Assembly: GCF_024339125.1 (NCBI RefSeq)
Contig: NZ_CP101417.1
Coordinates: forward strand, 1,364,001-1,428,000
DNA length: 64,000 nucleotides
Source of the DNA: Xanthomonas hortorum
GTDB lineage: Bacteria; Pseudomonadota; Gammaproteobacteria; Xanthomonadales; Xanthomonadaceae
Reading direction: 5' to 3'
Shown: piece after piece, positions 22,198 through 30,528 of the stretch
Layout of the letters: every line of letters starts with the position of its first letter
How positions within the stretch are numbered: position 1 is the first letter of the stretch
The notes under the pieces: model-generated
The model's input: only the letters and a program-made list of their open reading frames with translations
Told to the model about the DNA's origin: nothing
Databases searched by the model: none
Program-made: the position numbers and the translations under genes

Positions 22198-24003
22198 TCA
22201 ACGCGCCGGCGCTACCTGCTTGCCATCGGCCTGTTTGCCATCAGCCGCAGAGGCAGGTGCCTGCGGATCCGCTACTGCACTCACACCCGGCTTGCCGACC
22301 ATCATGCGGTCGCGCGCGGCTTTGAATGGATTGCCGGCATACCAGTTGGGCCAACGCTCGCCAGCGGCGACTTCCTTGCCCACGCCATACACGGCCTGCA
22401 GATCTTCGAGGGTGCCATCGAGTTTCCAGGTGGCCGCATCGTACTGATCGCCAGGGGCATGGTAGCGATTGCGCCCATAGTCTTCGGCGGCTGCACGTCC
22501 GGCAGCGGTGCCGCCCTCGCGCAGGTCTTCGCCGCCATCGGCGTACAGCGCCGGCACCCCGGCCTTGGCGAAGTTGAAATGATCCGAGCGGAAATACGAG
22601 CCGCTCTGCGGCGTCGCCTCGGCGTGCAGCGTGCGGCCCTGCATCGCGGCGATCGGCTTGAGAATGTCTTCCAGCTCCGAGCTGCCCATGCCCACCACGG
22701 TGACATCGCGCGCGCGCCCGGCCACCGACATCGCATCCAGGTTGATCACCGCGGCGATCTTGTCCAGCGGGAAACTCGGGTTGGCCACGTAATACTTGGA
22801 CCCGAGCAAACCGGATTCTTCCAGCGTCACCGCCACAAACACCACCGAGCGCGCCGGCTTGGGATCCTGATGCGCGAAGGCATCGGCGATTTCCAGAATG
22901 CCGGCCACGCCGGTCGCGTTGTCCACCGCGCCGTTGTAGATGTTGTCGCCGCTCTCGCCCGGATGCTTGCCCAGGTGATCCCAATGCGCCATGTACAGCA
23001 CCGCCTCATCGGCGTGGCTGCTGCCCGGCAGCACGCCGACCACATTGCGTGAGGTCTTTTCGGCGATGGTGCTCTTCAGGTCCACCGACCAGCTGGCTTT
23101 CAACGGCACCGGCTTGAAGCCGCGCTTGCTGGCGTCCTTGTAGGCCTGCGCCAGGTCCAGCCCGGCGTTGGCGAACAACTGCTTGGCGGTCTCGGCGCTG
23201 ATCCAGCCCTGCACCGGCAGGCGCGGGTCGGTGTCGTCCTTAGCCGGCAGGTCGTATTGCGGGCCGGCCCAGGAATTCTTCACCACATCCCAGCCGTAGC
23301 TGGCGCCGGGCGTGTCGTGCACGATCAACGCGGCAGCCGCACCCTTGCGCGCGGCTTCTTCGAACTTGTAGGTCCAACGCCCGTAGTACGTCATGCGCTT
23401 GCCGTCGAACAACTTGGCATCATTGGTATGGAAGCCGGGGTCGTTGACGAACATCACCACCGTCTTGCCTTTCCAGTCCTGGCCGGCGTAATCGTTCCAC
23501 TGTTGCTCGGGCGCATCCACGCCGTAGCCGACGAACACCAGCTCGCTGTTGTCCAGCTTGACCTCGGCCTGGCCGGTGCGCGTGCCCACCACGATGTCGG
23601 TGCCGAAGGCCAGTGCGCGGGTCTGATCGCCGCTGCGCAGACTGGGTGCGGTGGCTGCATCGGCGGTGGTTTCCACCATCGGCACGTCCTGGAACCAGCT
23701 ATCGCCATTGCCCGGCTGCAGCCCGATGCGCTGCATCTGGTCGCGGATATAGGTAACGGTCTTCTCTTCGCCCGCGGTGCCCGGGCCGCGCCCTTCGAAA
23801 TCGTCCGAGGCCAGTGTCTTGACCAGCTCGGCGAAGTCGCCGGTCGTCATCTCCGGTGAGAACGCGTGCCGGCTGACCGGTGCGCTGGGTGCGGTATCGG
23901 CCGGGGTCTGCGCGCTGGGCGCGGCAGGTGCGTCGGCGGGCTCACGTTTGCAGCCGGCCAGGGCCAGCGTCGCGGCCAGGCACAACAGGATCTTGCGGGG
24001 CAT
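22198..24003 (-). CDS. M28 family zinc aminopeptidase, lipoprotein
   Basis: 601 residues. The lipobox is TLALAGC (about Cys18). The N-terminal part includes a PA-type insert (about 150-260), and the M28 catalytic domain has the zinc ligands in order: His340 in MAHWDHLG, Asp in NGAVDNATG, Glu pair in TLEESGLLGS, Asp in INLDAMS and a C-terminal His in YHAPGDQY. It cleaves N-terminal residues from peptides in the periplasm, feeding peptide uptake. The tail is Ala/Lys/Gln-rich. It is alone on its strand between the PepSY gene and the VNGSI protein. Confidence 0.9.
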   Translation of the reverse strand: MPRKILLCLAATLALAGCKREPADAPAAPSAQTPADTAPSAPVSRHAFSPEMTTGDFAELVKTLASDDFEGRGPGTAGEEKTVTYIRDQMQRIGLQPGNGDSWFQDVPMVETTADAATAPSLRSGDQTRALAFGTDIVVGTRTGQAEVKLDNSELVFVGYGVDAPEQQWNDYAGQDWKGKTVVMFVNDPGFHTNDAKLFDGKRMTYYGRWTYKFEEAARKGAAAALIVHDTPGASYGWDVVKNSWAGPQYDLPAKDDTDPRLPVQGWISAETAKQLFANAGLDLAQAYKDASKRGFKPVPLKASWSVDLKSTIAEKTSRNVVGVLPGSSHADEAVLYMAHWDHLGKHPGESGDNIYNGAVDNATGVAGILEIADAFAHQDPKPARSVVFVAVTLEESGLLGSKYYVANPSFPLDKIAAVINLDAMSVAGRARDVTVVGMGSSELEDILKPIAAMQGRTLHAEATPQSGSYFRSDHFNFAKAGVPALYADGGEDLREGGTAAGRAAAEDYGRNRYHAPGDQYDAATWKLDGTLEDLQAVYGVGKEVAAGERWPNWYAGNPFKAARDRMMVGKPGVSAVADPQAPASAADGKQADGKQVAPAR

Positions 24004-24061
24004 CGGGACTCCTCGTGCGGCGAAGGTCCCCCGATTCTAGGCGCTGACTGTGGTGAGCGCG

Positions 24062-24718
24062 TCAGTCCTTGGGCGCCACGTCGCTGTCGAAACTGCGCGC
24101 AGTGGCGCCTGTGACTGCGCCGATCCTGGCGGTGCGATGCACATACAGGCTGACCTCGCGCTCGAACTGCAGCTGCCCATCCACCACCGCATTGGGGCCG
24201 ATCACCACCCGCGGCTTACGCGACGGCTTGAACGAAAGACTGAAATTGGGCTTGGTGACCTCGATCCCGCCATGCACATGCGAGCCCACCCCCACGGTGA
24301 TATCGCCATTGACGGTCTCGATGCCCTTGCCGAGCTCGGTTTCCACCAGACCGATGCTGCCGTTGACGGTTTCCACGCCGCCGCTGATCTGGCTGCCGCG
24401 CTCCACCAGAATGCTGCCGTTGACCGTTTCCAGCCCGCCGGACACCACCACTTTCTGGCCTAGCGTGATCGCGCCATTGACGGTGGAGACGCCACCGGTG
24501 CGCGCGCGCTCGCCGATCTGGATGCTGCCGTTGACGGTTTCCACGCTCTTGGTTTGCGCACCGGCACCGATTTCGATGGAGCCGTTGACGGTGTCCAGGG
24601 CGCCATAGGATTGGCCGGCCTCGGCGCTGATGCGACCATTGACCTTGCTGATGTCCTCGTTGGCCCAGGCGCTCGTGCAGACAAGGGACACCATCAGGAG
24701 AAGATGCTGGGACTTCAT
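24062..24718 (-). CDS. Periplasmic VNGSI-repeat protein, predicted beta-helix
   Basis: 218 residues starting at 24718 with a signal peptide (HLLLMVSLVCTSAWA). The mature part is built of about seven units of 18-20 residues around the core (V/L)(E/D)TVNGSI(x)IG, for example VNGRISAEAG, VNGSIEIGAG, VNGSIQIGER, VNGAITLGQK, VNGSILVERG, VNGSIGLVET and VNGDITVGVG. Such regular repeats predict a right-handed beta-helix or bactofilin-like fold. The last 60 residues differ (SLSFKPSRKPRVVIGP, EREVSLYVHRTARIG). No function is known. It is divergent from the EnvC-like gene. Confidence 0.75.
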   Translation of the reverse strand: MKSQHLLLMVSLVCTSAWANEDISKVNGRISAEAGQSYGALDTVNGSIEIGAGAQTKSVETVNGSIQIGERARTGGVSTVNGAITLGQKVVVSGGLETVNGSILVERGSQISGGVETVNGSIGLVETELGKGIETVNGDITVGVGSHVHGGIEVTKPNFSLSFKPSRKPRVVIGPNAVVDGQLQFEREVSLYVHRTARIGAVTGATARSFDSDVAPKD

Positions 24719-24815
24719 GCTGAACCTCGCGCGGCGGCGGCTATCTGGGGCGTGGCGGCGATCACACCATGCTTGGATACAATCGCGCACCTGCCTGAAG
24801 TCACTGGACCGTTCG

Positions 24816-26123
24816 TTGCCCCCTTCGCCCGCACCGCGCTCGCGCCTGCCGCTTGCCCCCGCCACCGGCCGCTCACGCGCGTGGCTGGCGGCGGCCATGC
24901 TGGCTTGCACAGTGCTCGGCAGCGCCGGTGCAAGCGCGCAAAGCCAGCGCGAGGCCGAGCGCAAACTGCAGCAGCTGCGCGATGAATTGAAGACCATCAC
25001 TGCCGACCGGCGCGAACTGGAAGGCAAGCGCGGCACCGCCGCCCAGCAACTGCGCCAGGCCGATGAAAAGGTAGCCAAGACCGCACGTGCATTGAGCGAA
25101 ACCGAATCGGCGATGCGCGAGCAGGAGCAGCACCTGAGCAAACTGCAGCAGGATCGCGCGCAGTTGCAGCGTGGCCTGCAGACCCAGCGCGCGCAGCTGG
25201 CCGGGTTATTGCGCGCCGCCGATCAGCTCGGCCGCAACGCGCCGTTGAAGGTGCTGTTGTCGCAAGACACGGTGGGCGATGCCACGCGCCGGCTGGCCGA
25301 CCATCGCTACGTGCAGAACGCGCGCGCGCAGCGCATCCAGGCGCTGACCACGCAGCTGGAGGCCTTGGCGAAGGTAGAACAGGACATCGCCAGCCGGCGC
25401 CAGGCACTGGATAGCGCGCGTGCGCAGCAAAAAGCGCAGGCCTCTTCGCTGCAGAAGGATCGCTCGCAGCAGGCGGTCACCGTTGCGCAGCTGGACGACC
25501 GCTACAAACAGCGCGCCGAACGCGAAAAAGCCCTGGGCCAGGACGCCAAATCGCTGGAACAACTGCTCGCCAATCTGCGCGCAGCCGCCGCCAAGGCCGA
25601 AGCCGAACGACGCGCGGCTGCCAAGCGCGCCGCAGCCGAAGCCGCCGCGCAGGCAAAGCGCGCTAAAACCGATCGTCCCGATCGCCCCGACCGGCCGGGC
25701 AAGACGCCGCCCAAGGTCATCGCCAGCGCGCCGGCCCCCAAGGTCGGTGGGCTGAGCTGGCCGGTGTCGGGCAACCTGCTGGCCCGCTTCAACGCCACCT
25801 TGCCGGACGGCCACACCAGCAAGGGCGTGCTGATCGGCGCGCCCAAGGGCAGCACCGTCAGCGCAGTGGCCGATGGCACGGTGGTGTTCTCCGACTGGAT
25901 GACTGGCTACGGCATGATCCTGATCGTGGACCACGGCAACGGCTACATGAGCCTGTACGCGCACAACGACACGCTGTTGCGCGATGCCGGCGCCTCGATC
26001 AAGCGCGGCGAGGCGGTGGCCAAGGTCGGCAGCTCGGGCGGGCAGGGCGTGCCGGCGTTGTACTTCGAACTGCGTCGCAATGGGCAGCCGGTGGATCCGT
26101 CGAGCTGGTTGCAGCGGCGCTGA
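24816..26123 (+). CDS. envC: EnvC-like murein hydrolase activator (coiled coil + LytM/M23)
   Basis: About 435 residues if started at the TTG at 24816. The frame is open further left, but those starts would overlap the divergent gene. The signal peptide (WLAAAMLACTVLGSAGASA) is followed by a long coiled coil rich in Q, R, E and A (about 60-290), a basic Pro linker, and a C-terminal LytM domain (SKGVLIGAPKGSTVSAVADGTVVF, GNGYMSLYAHND, PALYFELRRNGQPVDPSSWL). In EnvC this domain activates cell-wall amidases at the septum. It lies upstream of an S41 protease gene on the same strand, an order often seen for envC-ctpA. Confidence 0.88.
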   Translation: MPPSPAPRSRLPLAPATGRSRAWLAAAMLACTVLGSAGASAQSQREAERKLQQLRDELKTITADRRELEGKRGTAAQQLRQADEKVAKTARALSETESAMREQEQHLSKLQQDRAQLQRGLQTQRAQLAGLLRAADQLGRNAPLKVLLSQDTVGDATRRLADHRYVQNARAQRIQALTTQLEALAKVEQDIASRRQALDSARAQQKAQASSLQKDRSQQAVTVAQLDDRYKQRAEREKALGQDAKSLEQLLANLRAAAAKAEAERRAAAKRAAAEAAAQAKRAKTDRPDRPDRPGKTPPKVIASAPAPKVGGLSWPVSGNLLARFNATLPDGHTSKGVLIGAPKGSTVSAVADGTVVFSDWMTGYGMILIVDHGNGYMSLYAHNDTLLRDAGASIKRGEAVAKVGSSGGQGVPALYFELRRNGQPVDPSSWLQRR

Positions 26124-26450
26124 GTGCAGGTGCGGTGAGTCGCGCGCTGCCGCGTCCCAGTGACCAGACGTGCAGCGCGTTGAAGCCACCATTGAGGCGA
26201 CCACTCAGGGAACCGGGACAAGCTGCTTGCGCAGCCATCGGGCGGGCGCTCCCGGTGCAGTGTGCCAATGCCCGGCAGCGCGTCTGGCCGCGTCATCGCC
26301 AGCACGATGCGCACCGCACAGCGACGCCACCGCGCATGCATCTGCGCAGTTGCAGCAGGCAACGGCAATTCAACGCGGATTTATCGCTGCTTCGCGCATA
26401 ATCCAGGCGGCGCCACGTTGTGGGGCGTCTTCTCTCTTCCGGAGTGCTTC
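26124..26450. other. Gap between the envC-like and ctpA-like genes
   Basis: 327 bp without a supported gene. An AT-richer stretch near 26368-26402 (GGATTTATCG, GCATAATCC) could be a promoter for the S41 protease gene, suggesting it is not transcribed only from upstream. Confidence 0.4.
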
Positions 26451-27971
26451 ATGCGCGTAGCTGTCCTGTCCGTTGCCCTGTCGCTGGCCTTGTTCGCGTC
26501 GCCCGGTTGGGCACAGAAGGCCGGCACCGCCGCCGCCCAGGCCACTGCGGACGATCCGGAAGCCAATGAAGCCGCCGTGTCCAAGGTGCCGCTGGAAGAG
26601 ATCCGTCGTTTCGTGGCGGTCTACAACGCGGTCAAGCAGGCGTATGTGGATCCAGTCGAAGACAAGAAGCTGATGCATGCCGCCGTACGTGGCCTGCTCT
26701 CGGATCTGGACCCGCACAGCACCTATTTCGACAAGGAAGACGCCGAGGCCTTCGATGAGCAGGCCACTGGCGCCTACGACGGCATCGGCGTGGAATTGCT
26801 GCAGCAACAGGACAACACGCTCAAGGTGATCGCGCCGATCGACGACACTCCGGCGGCGCGCGCCGGCATCCGCGCCGGCGATGTGATCGTGGCCATCGAC
26901 GGCAAGCCGATCGACGCCAGCAAGGCGATGGAGCCGCTGCGCGGCGAATCCGGCAGCAAGGTCGTGCTGACCATCGTGCGCGACAAGACACCCAAGCCGT
27001 TCGACGTCACCCTGCAGCGCGAGACCATCCGCGTGGCCAGCGTGCGCAGCAAGCTGCTGGAACCGGGCTATGGCTATATCCGCATCAGCACCTTCCAGGC
27101 CGACACCGGTGCCGACTTCCAGAAGAACCTCAAGCAACTGCAGGCCGGCGGCAAGTTGCGCGGCCTGGTGCTGGATCTGCGCAGCAATCCGGGCGGCCTG
27201 CTGACGGCCGCGGTACAGGTCGCCGACGATCTGCTCGACAAGGGCAACATCGTCAGCACCCGTGGACGTATTTCGATCAGCGATGCCAAGTTCGACGCCA
27301 CCCCGGGCGACCTGCTCGGCGGGGTGCCGGTCATCGTGCTGGTGGACGCCGGCTCGGCCAGCGCCTCGGAAGTGCTGGCCGGCGCGCTGCGCGACAACCA
27401 GCGCGCGCGCATCATCGGCAGCCGCACCTTCGGCAAGGGCTCGGTGCAGACCGTGCTGCCGCTGGACAACGGCGACTCGGTCAAGCTCACCACCGCGCGC
27501 TATTACACGCCCAGCGGCAAGTCGATCCAGGCCAGCGGCATCGTGCCGGAAGTGCTGCTCACCCCGGAACAGCAACCGGGCGATGCCGACCTGCCGGCCA
27601 GCCTGACCGACTACAGCGAAGCCACCTTGCCCGGCCATCTGCGCGGCGATGCCGAGGGCGAAGAGGGCTATAGCGCTGGCGACGTACTGCCGGGCGATGG
27701 CCCGATCGCCGCCGCATTGGCCGAACTCAAGCAGCCCGGCTCGGCCGCCAAGGCCCAAGCAGCGCTCAAAGCCAAGGCACAGGCAGCGCAGAAGGCCAAG
27801 GCCGTCAAGACAGCAGCCGAACCCAAGCCGGCAGCAGCGCGTCCGGCGACCGGCGACAAGCCCAAGGCCACCGACAAGCCCACCGAACCGGCTGAAAAAG
27901 CCAAGCCAGCGGCGCCAGCCGAACCGACCGCGCCTGCGGAAAAACCCAAACCGGCCGAACCGGTCAAGTAA
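26451..27971 (+). CDS. ctpA: C-terminal processing peptidase, S41 family
   Basis: 506 residues from the ATG at 26451 (CCGGAG upstream). Signal peptide SVALSLALFASPGWA. Then an N-terminal S41 segment (LLSDLDPHSTYFDKED), a PDZ domain (YDGIGVELLQQQ, ARAGIRAGDVIVAIDGKPI) and the protease core with the Ser region DAGSASASEVLAGAL and Lys region FGKGSVQTVLPL. The last 70 residues are an Ala/Lys/Pro-rich low-complexity tail, unusual in length, perhaps binding the cell wall. These periplasmic proteases trim the C-termini of envelope proteins and murein hydrolases, which fits the envC neighbour. Confidence 0.93.
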   Translation: MRVAVLSVALSLALFASPGWAQKAGTAAAQATADDPEANEAAVSKVPLEEIRRFVAVYNAVKQAYVDPVEDKKLMHAAVRGLLSDLDPHSTYFDKEDAEAFDEQATGAYDGIGVELLQQQDNTLKVIAPIDDTPAARAGIRAGDVIVAIDGKPIDASKAMEPLRGESGSKVVLTIVRDKTPKPFDVTLQRETIRVASVRSKLLEPGYGYIRISTFQADTGADFQKNLKQLQAGGKLRGLVLDLRSNPGGLLTAAVQVADDLLDKGNIVSTRGRISISDAKFDATPGDLLGGVPVIVLVDAGSASASEVLAGALRDNQRARIIGSRTFGKGSVQTVLPLDNGDSVKLTTARYYTPSGKSIQASGIVPEVLLTPEQQPGDADLPASLTDYSEATLPGHLRGDAEGEEGYSAGDVLPGDGPIAAALAELKQPGSAAKAQAALKAKAQAAQKAKAVKTAAEPKPAAARPATGDKPKATDKPTEPAEKAKPAAPAEPTAPAEKPKPAEPVK

Positions 27972-27981
27972 TCCGGACACG

Positions 27982-28010
27982 GCGCAGCGGGTGAGCTACA
28001 CCCGCTGCGC
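27982..28010. terminator. Strong hairpin after ctpA (terminator-like)
   Basis: A perfect 12-bp stem GCGCAGCGGGTG / CACCCGCTGCGC with an AGCTA loop, ten bases after the ctpA stop. No T-run follows, so it may stop transcription weakly or protect the mRNA end. Confidence 0.5.
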
Positions 28011-28139
28011 ACTCGGCGCGATCAATGTGCGCTGGCACTGCAACGTCATCTACCTACCCGCACACCTCGATCACCCGTCAACCGTAGCGCTGACCGGATG
28101 TAACGTCACGCAACAAGCCGTGCCGCAGCGCGAATGCTT

Positions 28140-28166
28140 TTGTAGGAGCGACCTTGGTCGCGAGAA
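28140..28166. repeat. Half of a TGTAGGAGCG dispersed repeat
   Basis: TGTAGGAGCGACC-TT-GGTCGCGA forms a small hairpin (CGACC/GGTCG) and shares the GTAGGAGCG end with the larger palindrome at 60161-60228. This is a common Xanthomonas intergenic motif. Confidence 0.6.
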
Positions 28167-28200
28167 GCCTTCCCGAACGCGATCACCACTCAAACAACCG

Positions 28201-29187
28201 CTATCGCGCAATCGCCAACGCCTCGGGATTGACCAGATTGCGCGGCGTGCCTGCAGCAAACGCCAGCACATTGTCGAATGCCGCTTCGAAGTACAGCGCG
28301 TAGCTGTCGCGTTCCACATAGCCCAGATGCGGCGTCGCCAACACGCGCGGGTGCTGCAGCAACGCATCGCGCGCATCCAGCACCGGCTCACGTTCGAACA
28401 TATCCACCGCCGCCTGCGCCGGACGGCCGGCGTCCAACGCGGCCAAGAGCGCACCTGGCGCAATCAATTCGGCGCGGCTGGTGTTGACCAGCAAGGCATC
28501 GCGGCGCATGCGCGCCAGATCGTCCACGGTCACCTGATGGCGTGTCTGCGCGCTCAGGCGCCGATGCAGCGACAGCACATCGTTGCGTTCGAACAAGGCC
28601 TGGCGGCTGTCGGCGATCTCGAACCCATCGCGCGCGGCCTGCGCGCAAGAGGCTTCGCCGCCCCACACCAGCACCTGCATGCCGAACGCACGCCCGAAGC
28701 CGGCCACGCGCTGGCCGATCCGCCCATAACTCCAGATGCCCAAGGTGCGCCCGTGCAGCACGCGTCCCAACCCGGGATCACCCAGCGCCTGCCAGCGGCC
28801 CTGATGCAGCGCGCGCTGGTACTCGGTCAGCCGCCGGCTGGCCGACAGGATCAAGGCCCAGGTCAGCTCGGCCGGCGCCACCGGCGAGCCGACGCCTTCG
28901 GCCACTGCCACCCCGAACTCGGTACACGCGGCCACATCCACATGCGCGCCCACCCGCCCGGTCTGGCTGATCAACTTGAGCCGCGGCAAACGCCGCAGCA
29001 GCGTGGCGTCCACGCGGGTACGCTCGCGAATCAGCACCAGCGCATCGGCTTCCACCAGTCGCTCGGCCCATTCGTTGGGATCGGTGGCCAGCGCACCCAG
29101 CACCTGCACATCGTGCCCTTGCAACCGCTGCAAACAGGGCAGCTGGCGGACGGCGCCCTGGTAATCGTCGGGCACCAGGATCCGCAT
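28201..29187 (-). CDS. D-isomer 2-hydroxyacid dehydrogenase family protein
   Basis: 328 residues from the ATG at 29187. The start overlaps the stop of the DUF1820 gene as TGATG, so translation is coupled. The NAD-binding turn is LGIWSYGRIGQRVAGFGRAFGM, with Ser where the first Gly of GxGxxG normally stands. Catalytic Arg, Glu and His are expected in LLVNTSRAELI, DMFEREPV and TPHLGYVE. The family oxidises or reduces D-2-hydroxyacids such as phosphoglycerate or glyoxylate. No signal peptide. The substrate is not predictable. Confidence 0.88.
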   Translation of the reverse strand: MRILVPDDYQGAVRQLPCLQRLQGHDVQVLGALATDPNEWAERLVEADALVLIRERTRVDATLLRRLPRLKLISQTGRVGAHVDVAACTEFGVAVAEGVGSPVAPAELTWALILSASRRLTEYQRALHQGRWQALGDPGLGRVLHGRTLGIWSYGRIGQRVAGFGRAFGMQVLVWGGEASCAQAARDGFEIADSRQALFERNDVLSLHRRLSAQTRHQVTVDDLARMRRDALLVNTSRAELIAPGALLAALDAGRPAQAAVDMFEREPVLDARDALLQHPRVLATPHLGYVERDSYALYFEAAFDNVLAFAAGTPRNLVNPEALAIAR

Positions 29188-29507
29188 CAGCGCGGTTTGG
29201 TCGGTAGCGGGAACGGCGTGACCACCTTGTCGCCGGTGGTGGCATCGCGGATCACCGACTGGCCTTTCTTCTCGACCTCTTCGATGCGCACGATGCTCTG
29301 CATCGGCAGGTGCAGCGTCTTGGTATTGCCGAACTCTTCGCGCAACCGTTCTTCGGTGGGATCCACCACCAACCCGTCGTGCACGTCGAACACCAGCTCG
29401 CCGATCTGGTTGAAGCCCCACAGATGGCTGCTGGTGACCTCACGCGCGTAAAGCTCGTACACCTTGCCATGATTGAGGAAGGTGACTTTGTACAAAGGCT
29501 TGACCAT
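29187..29507 (-). CDS. DUF1820 family protein
   Basis: 106 residues starting MVKPLYKVTFLNHGKVYELYAR, the conserved opening of DUF1820 proteins of gamma-proteobacteria. The motif SSHLWGFNQIGELVFD and the ending RIEEVEKKGQSVIRD are also family-like. It is a small soluble protein of unknown function. It is first in a two-gene unit with the hydroxyacid dehydrogenase. Longer starts in frame lack a ribosome site and family similarity. Confidence 0.88.
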   Translation of the reverse strand: MVKPLYKVTFLNHGKVYELYAREVTSSHLWGFNQIGELVFDVHDGLVVDPTEERLREEFGNTKTLHLPMQSIVRIEEVEKKGQSVIRDATTGDKVVTPFPLPTKPR

Positions 29508-29618
29508 GCCGGCGATTATAGGCGCGCCAGCATGGCCGAGGCAGCGCAACCGGTCACTGCCAGAACGCAACGCCTGCATCAGCGTCGTCGGGCCATCCAC
29601 CACGCGTCGCTCGCCGCG

Positions 29619-30311
29619 TTAGAACCCGTGGCGCTTGCGCAGCCGCCGCGCGATCGCCGCGCGCACGTACAGGCCATAGACGATGCCGAACACGAAACCG
29701 GCGATATGCGCCGACCACGCCACCATGCCGAACGCCGGGCCGATGTAGGCGAACACCACCTGCAGCATCGCCCACACCCCGATCAGCAACGGCGCCGGCA
29801 CCCGGATGAATTCCAGAAACACCCCCAGCGGCAGCACCACGCCCAGCTTGGCGCCGGGAAACAGCGCCAGATAGGTGCCGATCAATGCCGACACCGCGCC
29901 CGAGGCACCGATGATCACCCGGTCCGGCGTGCCGATCGCAAAGATCGCCGCCAGGTTGGAGGCCGCGCCGCCGACCAGAAACAGCAGCAACAACCGCCAC
30001 GGCCCCAGAATGCGCTCGGCCGGCAGCCCGAAGATCAGCAGGAACACCAGGTTGCCGAGCAGGTGCGACCAGTCCGCGTGCAGGAACAAGGCCGTGAACA
30101 GCCGCAGCACGCTGCCGTCGCGCAGGGTCGCCCACCAGTCGCCCAGGTTGGAGACGCCGCTGGACAGCGCGCCCCAGTCCAGCCATAGCGTGTTGCGCGC
30201 CTCGCCCGGCCGGCTGATCGACCACAGGTAGGCCAGCCAGACGGTTGCGAACAGCAACGGCACCGCCCAGCGGGGGGTAGGTTTCTTGCGGGAGGGGAGA
30301 GAGACGAACAT
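29619..30311 (-). CDS. Rhomboid family intramembrane serine protease (1)
   Basis: 230 residues with six or seven membrane helices. Family marks are LFTALFLHADWSHLLGNLVFLLIFG on the first conserved helix, the catalytic Ser in IIGASGAVSALIGTYLALFPGAKL and the catalytic His in VAWSAHIAGFVFGIVYGL. It cuts membrane proteins inside the bilayer. There is a basic N-terminal stretch (PSRKKPTPRW) and C-terminal Arg/Lys tail in the cytoplasm. It is divergent from the FadL gene. Confidence 0.93.
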   Translation of the reverse strand: MFVSLPSRKKPTPRWAVPLLFATVWLAYLWSISRPGEARNTLWLDWGALSSGVSNLGDWWATLRDGSVLRLFTALFLHADWSHLLGNLVFLLIFGLPAERILGPWRLLLLFLVGGAASNLAAIFAIGTPDRVIIGASGAVSALIGTYLALFPGAKLGVVLPLGVFLEFIRVPAPLLIGVWAMLQVVFAYIGPAFGMVAWSAHIAGFVFGIVYGLYVRAAIARRLRKRHGF

Positions 30312-30387
30312 CGGAGTGGCACTCTAGCGGGTTCACGCTCCTGAACCCATCCCCAACCTGTCCAGCCAGCCAAAACGAACTTCGTTA

Positions 30388-30415
30388 TTGTTCGGTTAAT
30401 CGTCGTGGTTATACT
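30388..30415 (+). promoter_or_regulatory. Predicted sigma-70 promoter of the fadL-like gene
   Basis: TTGTTC and TATACT separated by 16 bases, about 115 bp before the start codon, in an AT-rich island within GC-rich DNA. Predicted by eye only. Confidence 0.5.
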
Positions 30416-30528
30416 GCGTACGGCGTCGTATGTCGGGGGGGGGTCTCCGGCGCGCTCCAGCTGCTGTTTGGCGCTGGGCGCGGGCGCTGTACCGACCACT
30501 GCAGTCTTTATCCGGAGAGCAACAACTT

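Noticed and set aside
27649..29451. 600-codon plus-strand frame
   Set aside because: Overlaps the ctpA tail and lies antisense to the hydroxyacid dehydrogenase and DUF1820 genes, both with clear family motifs.
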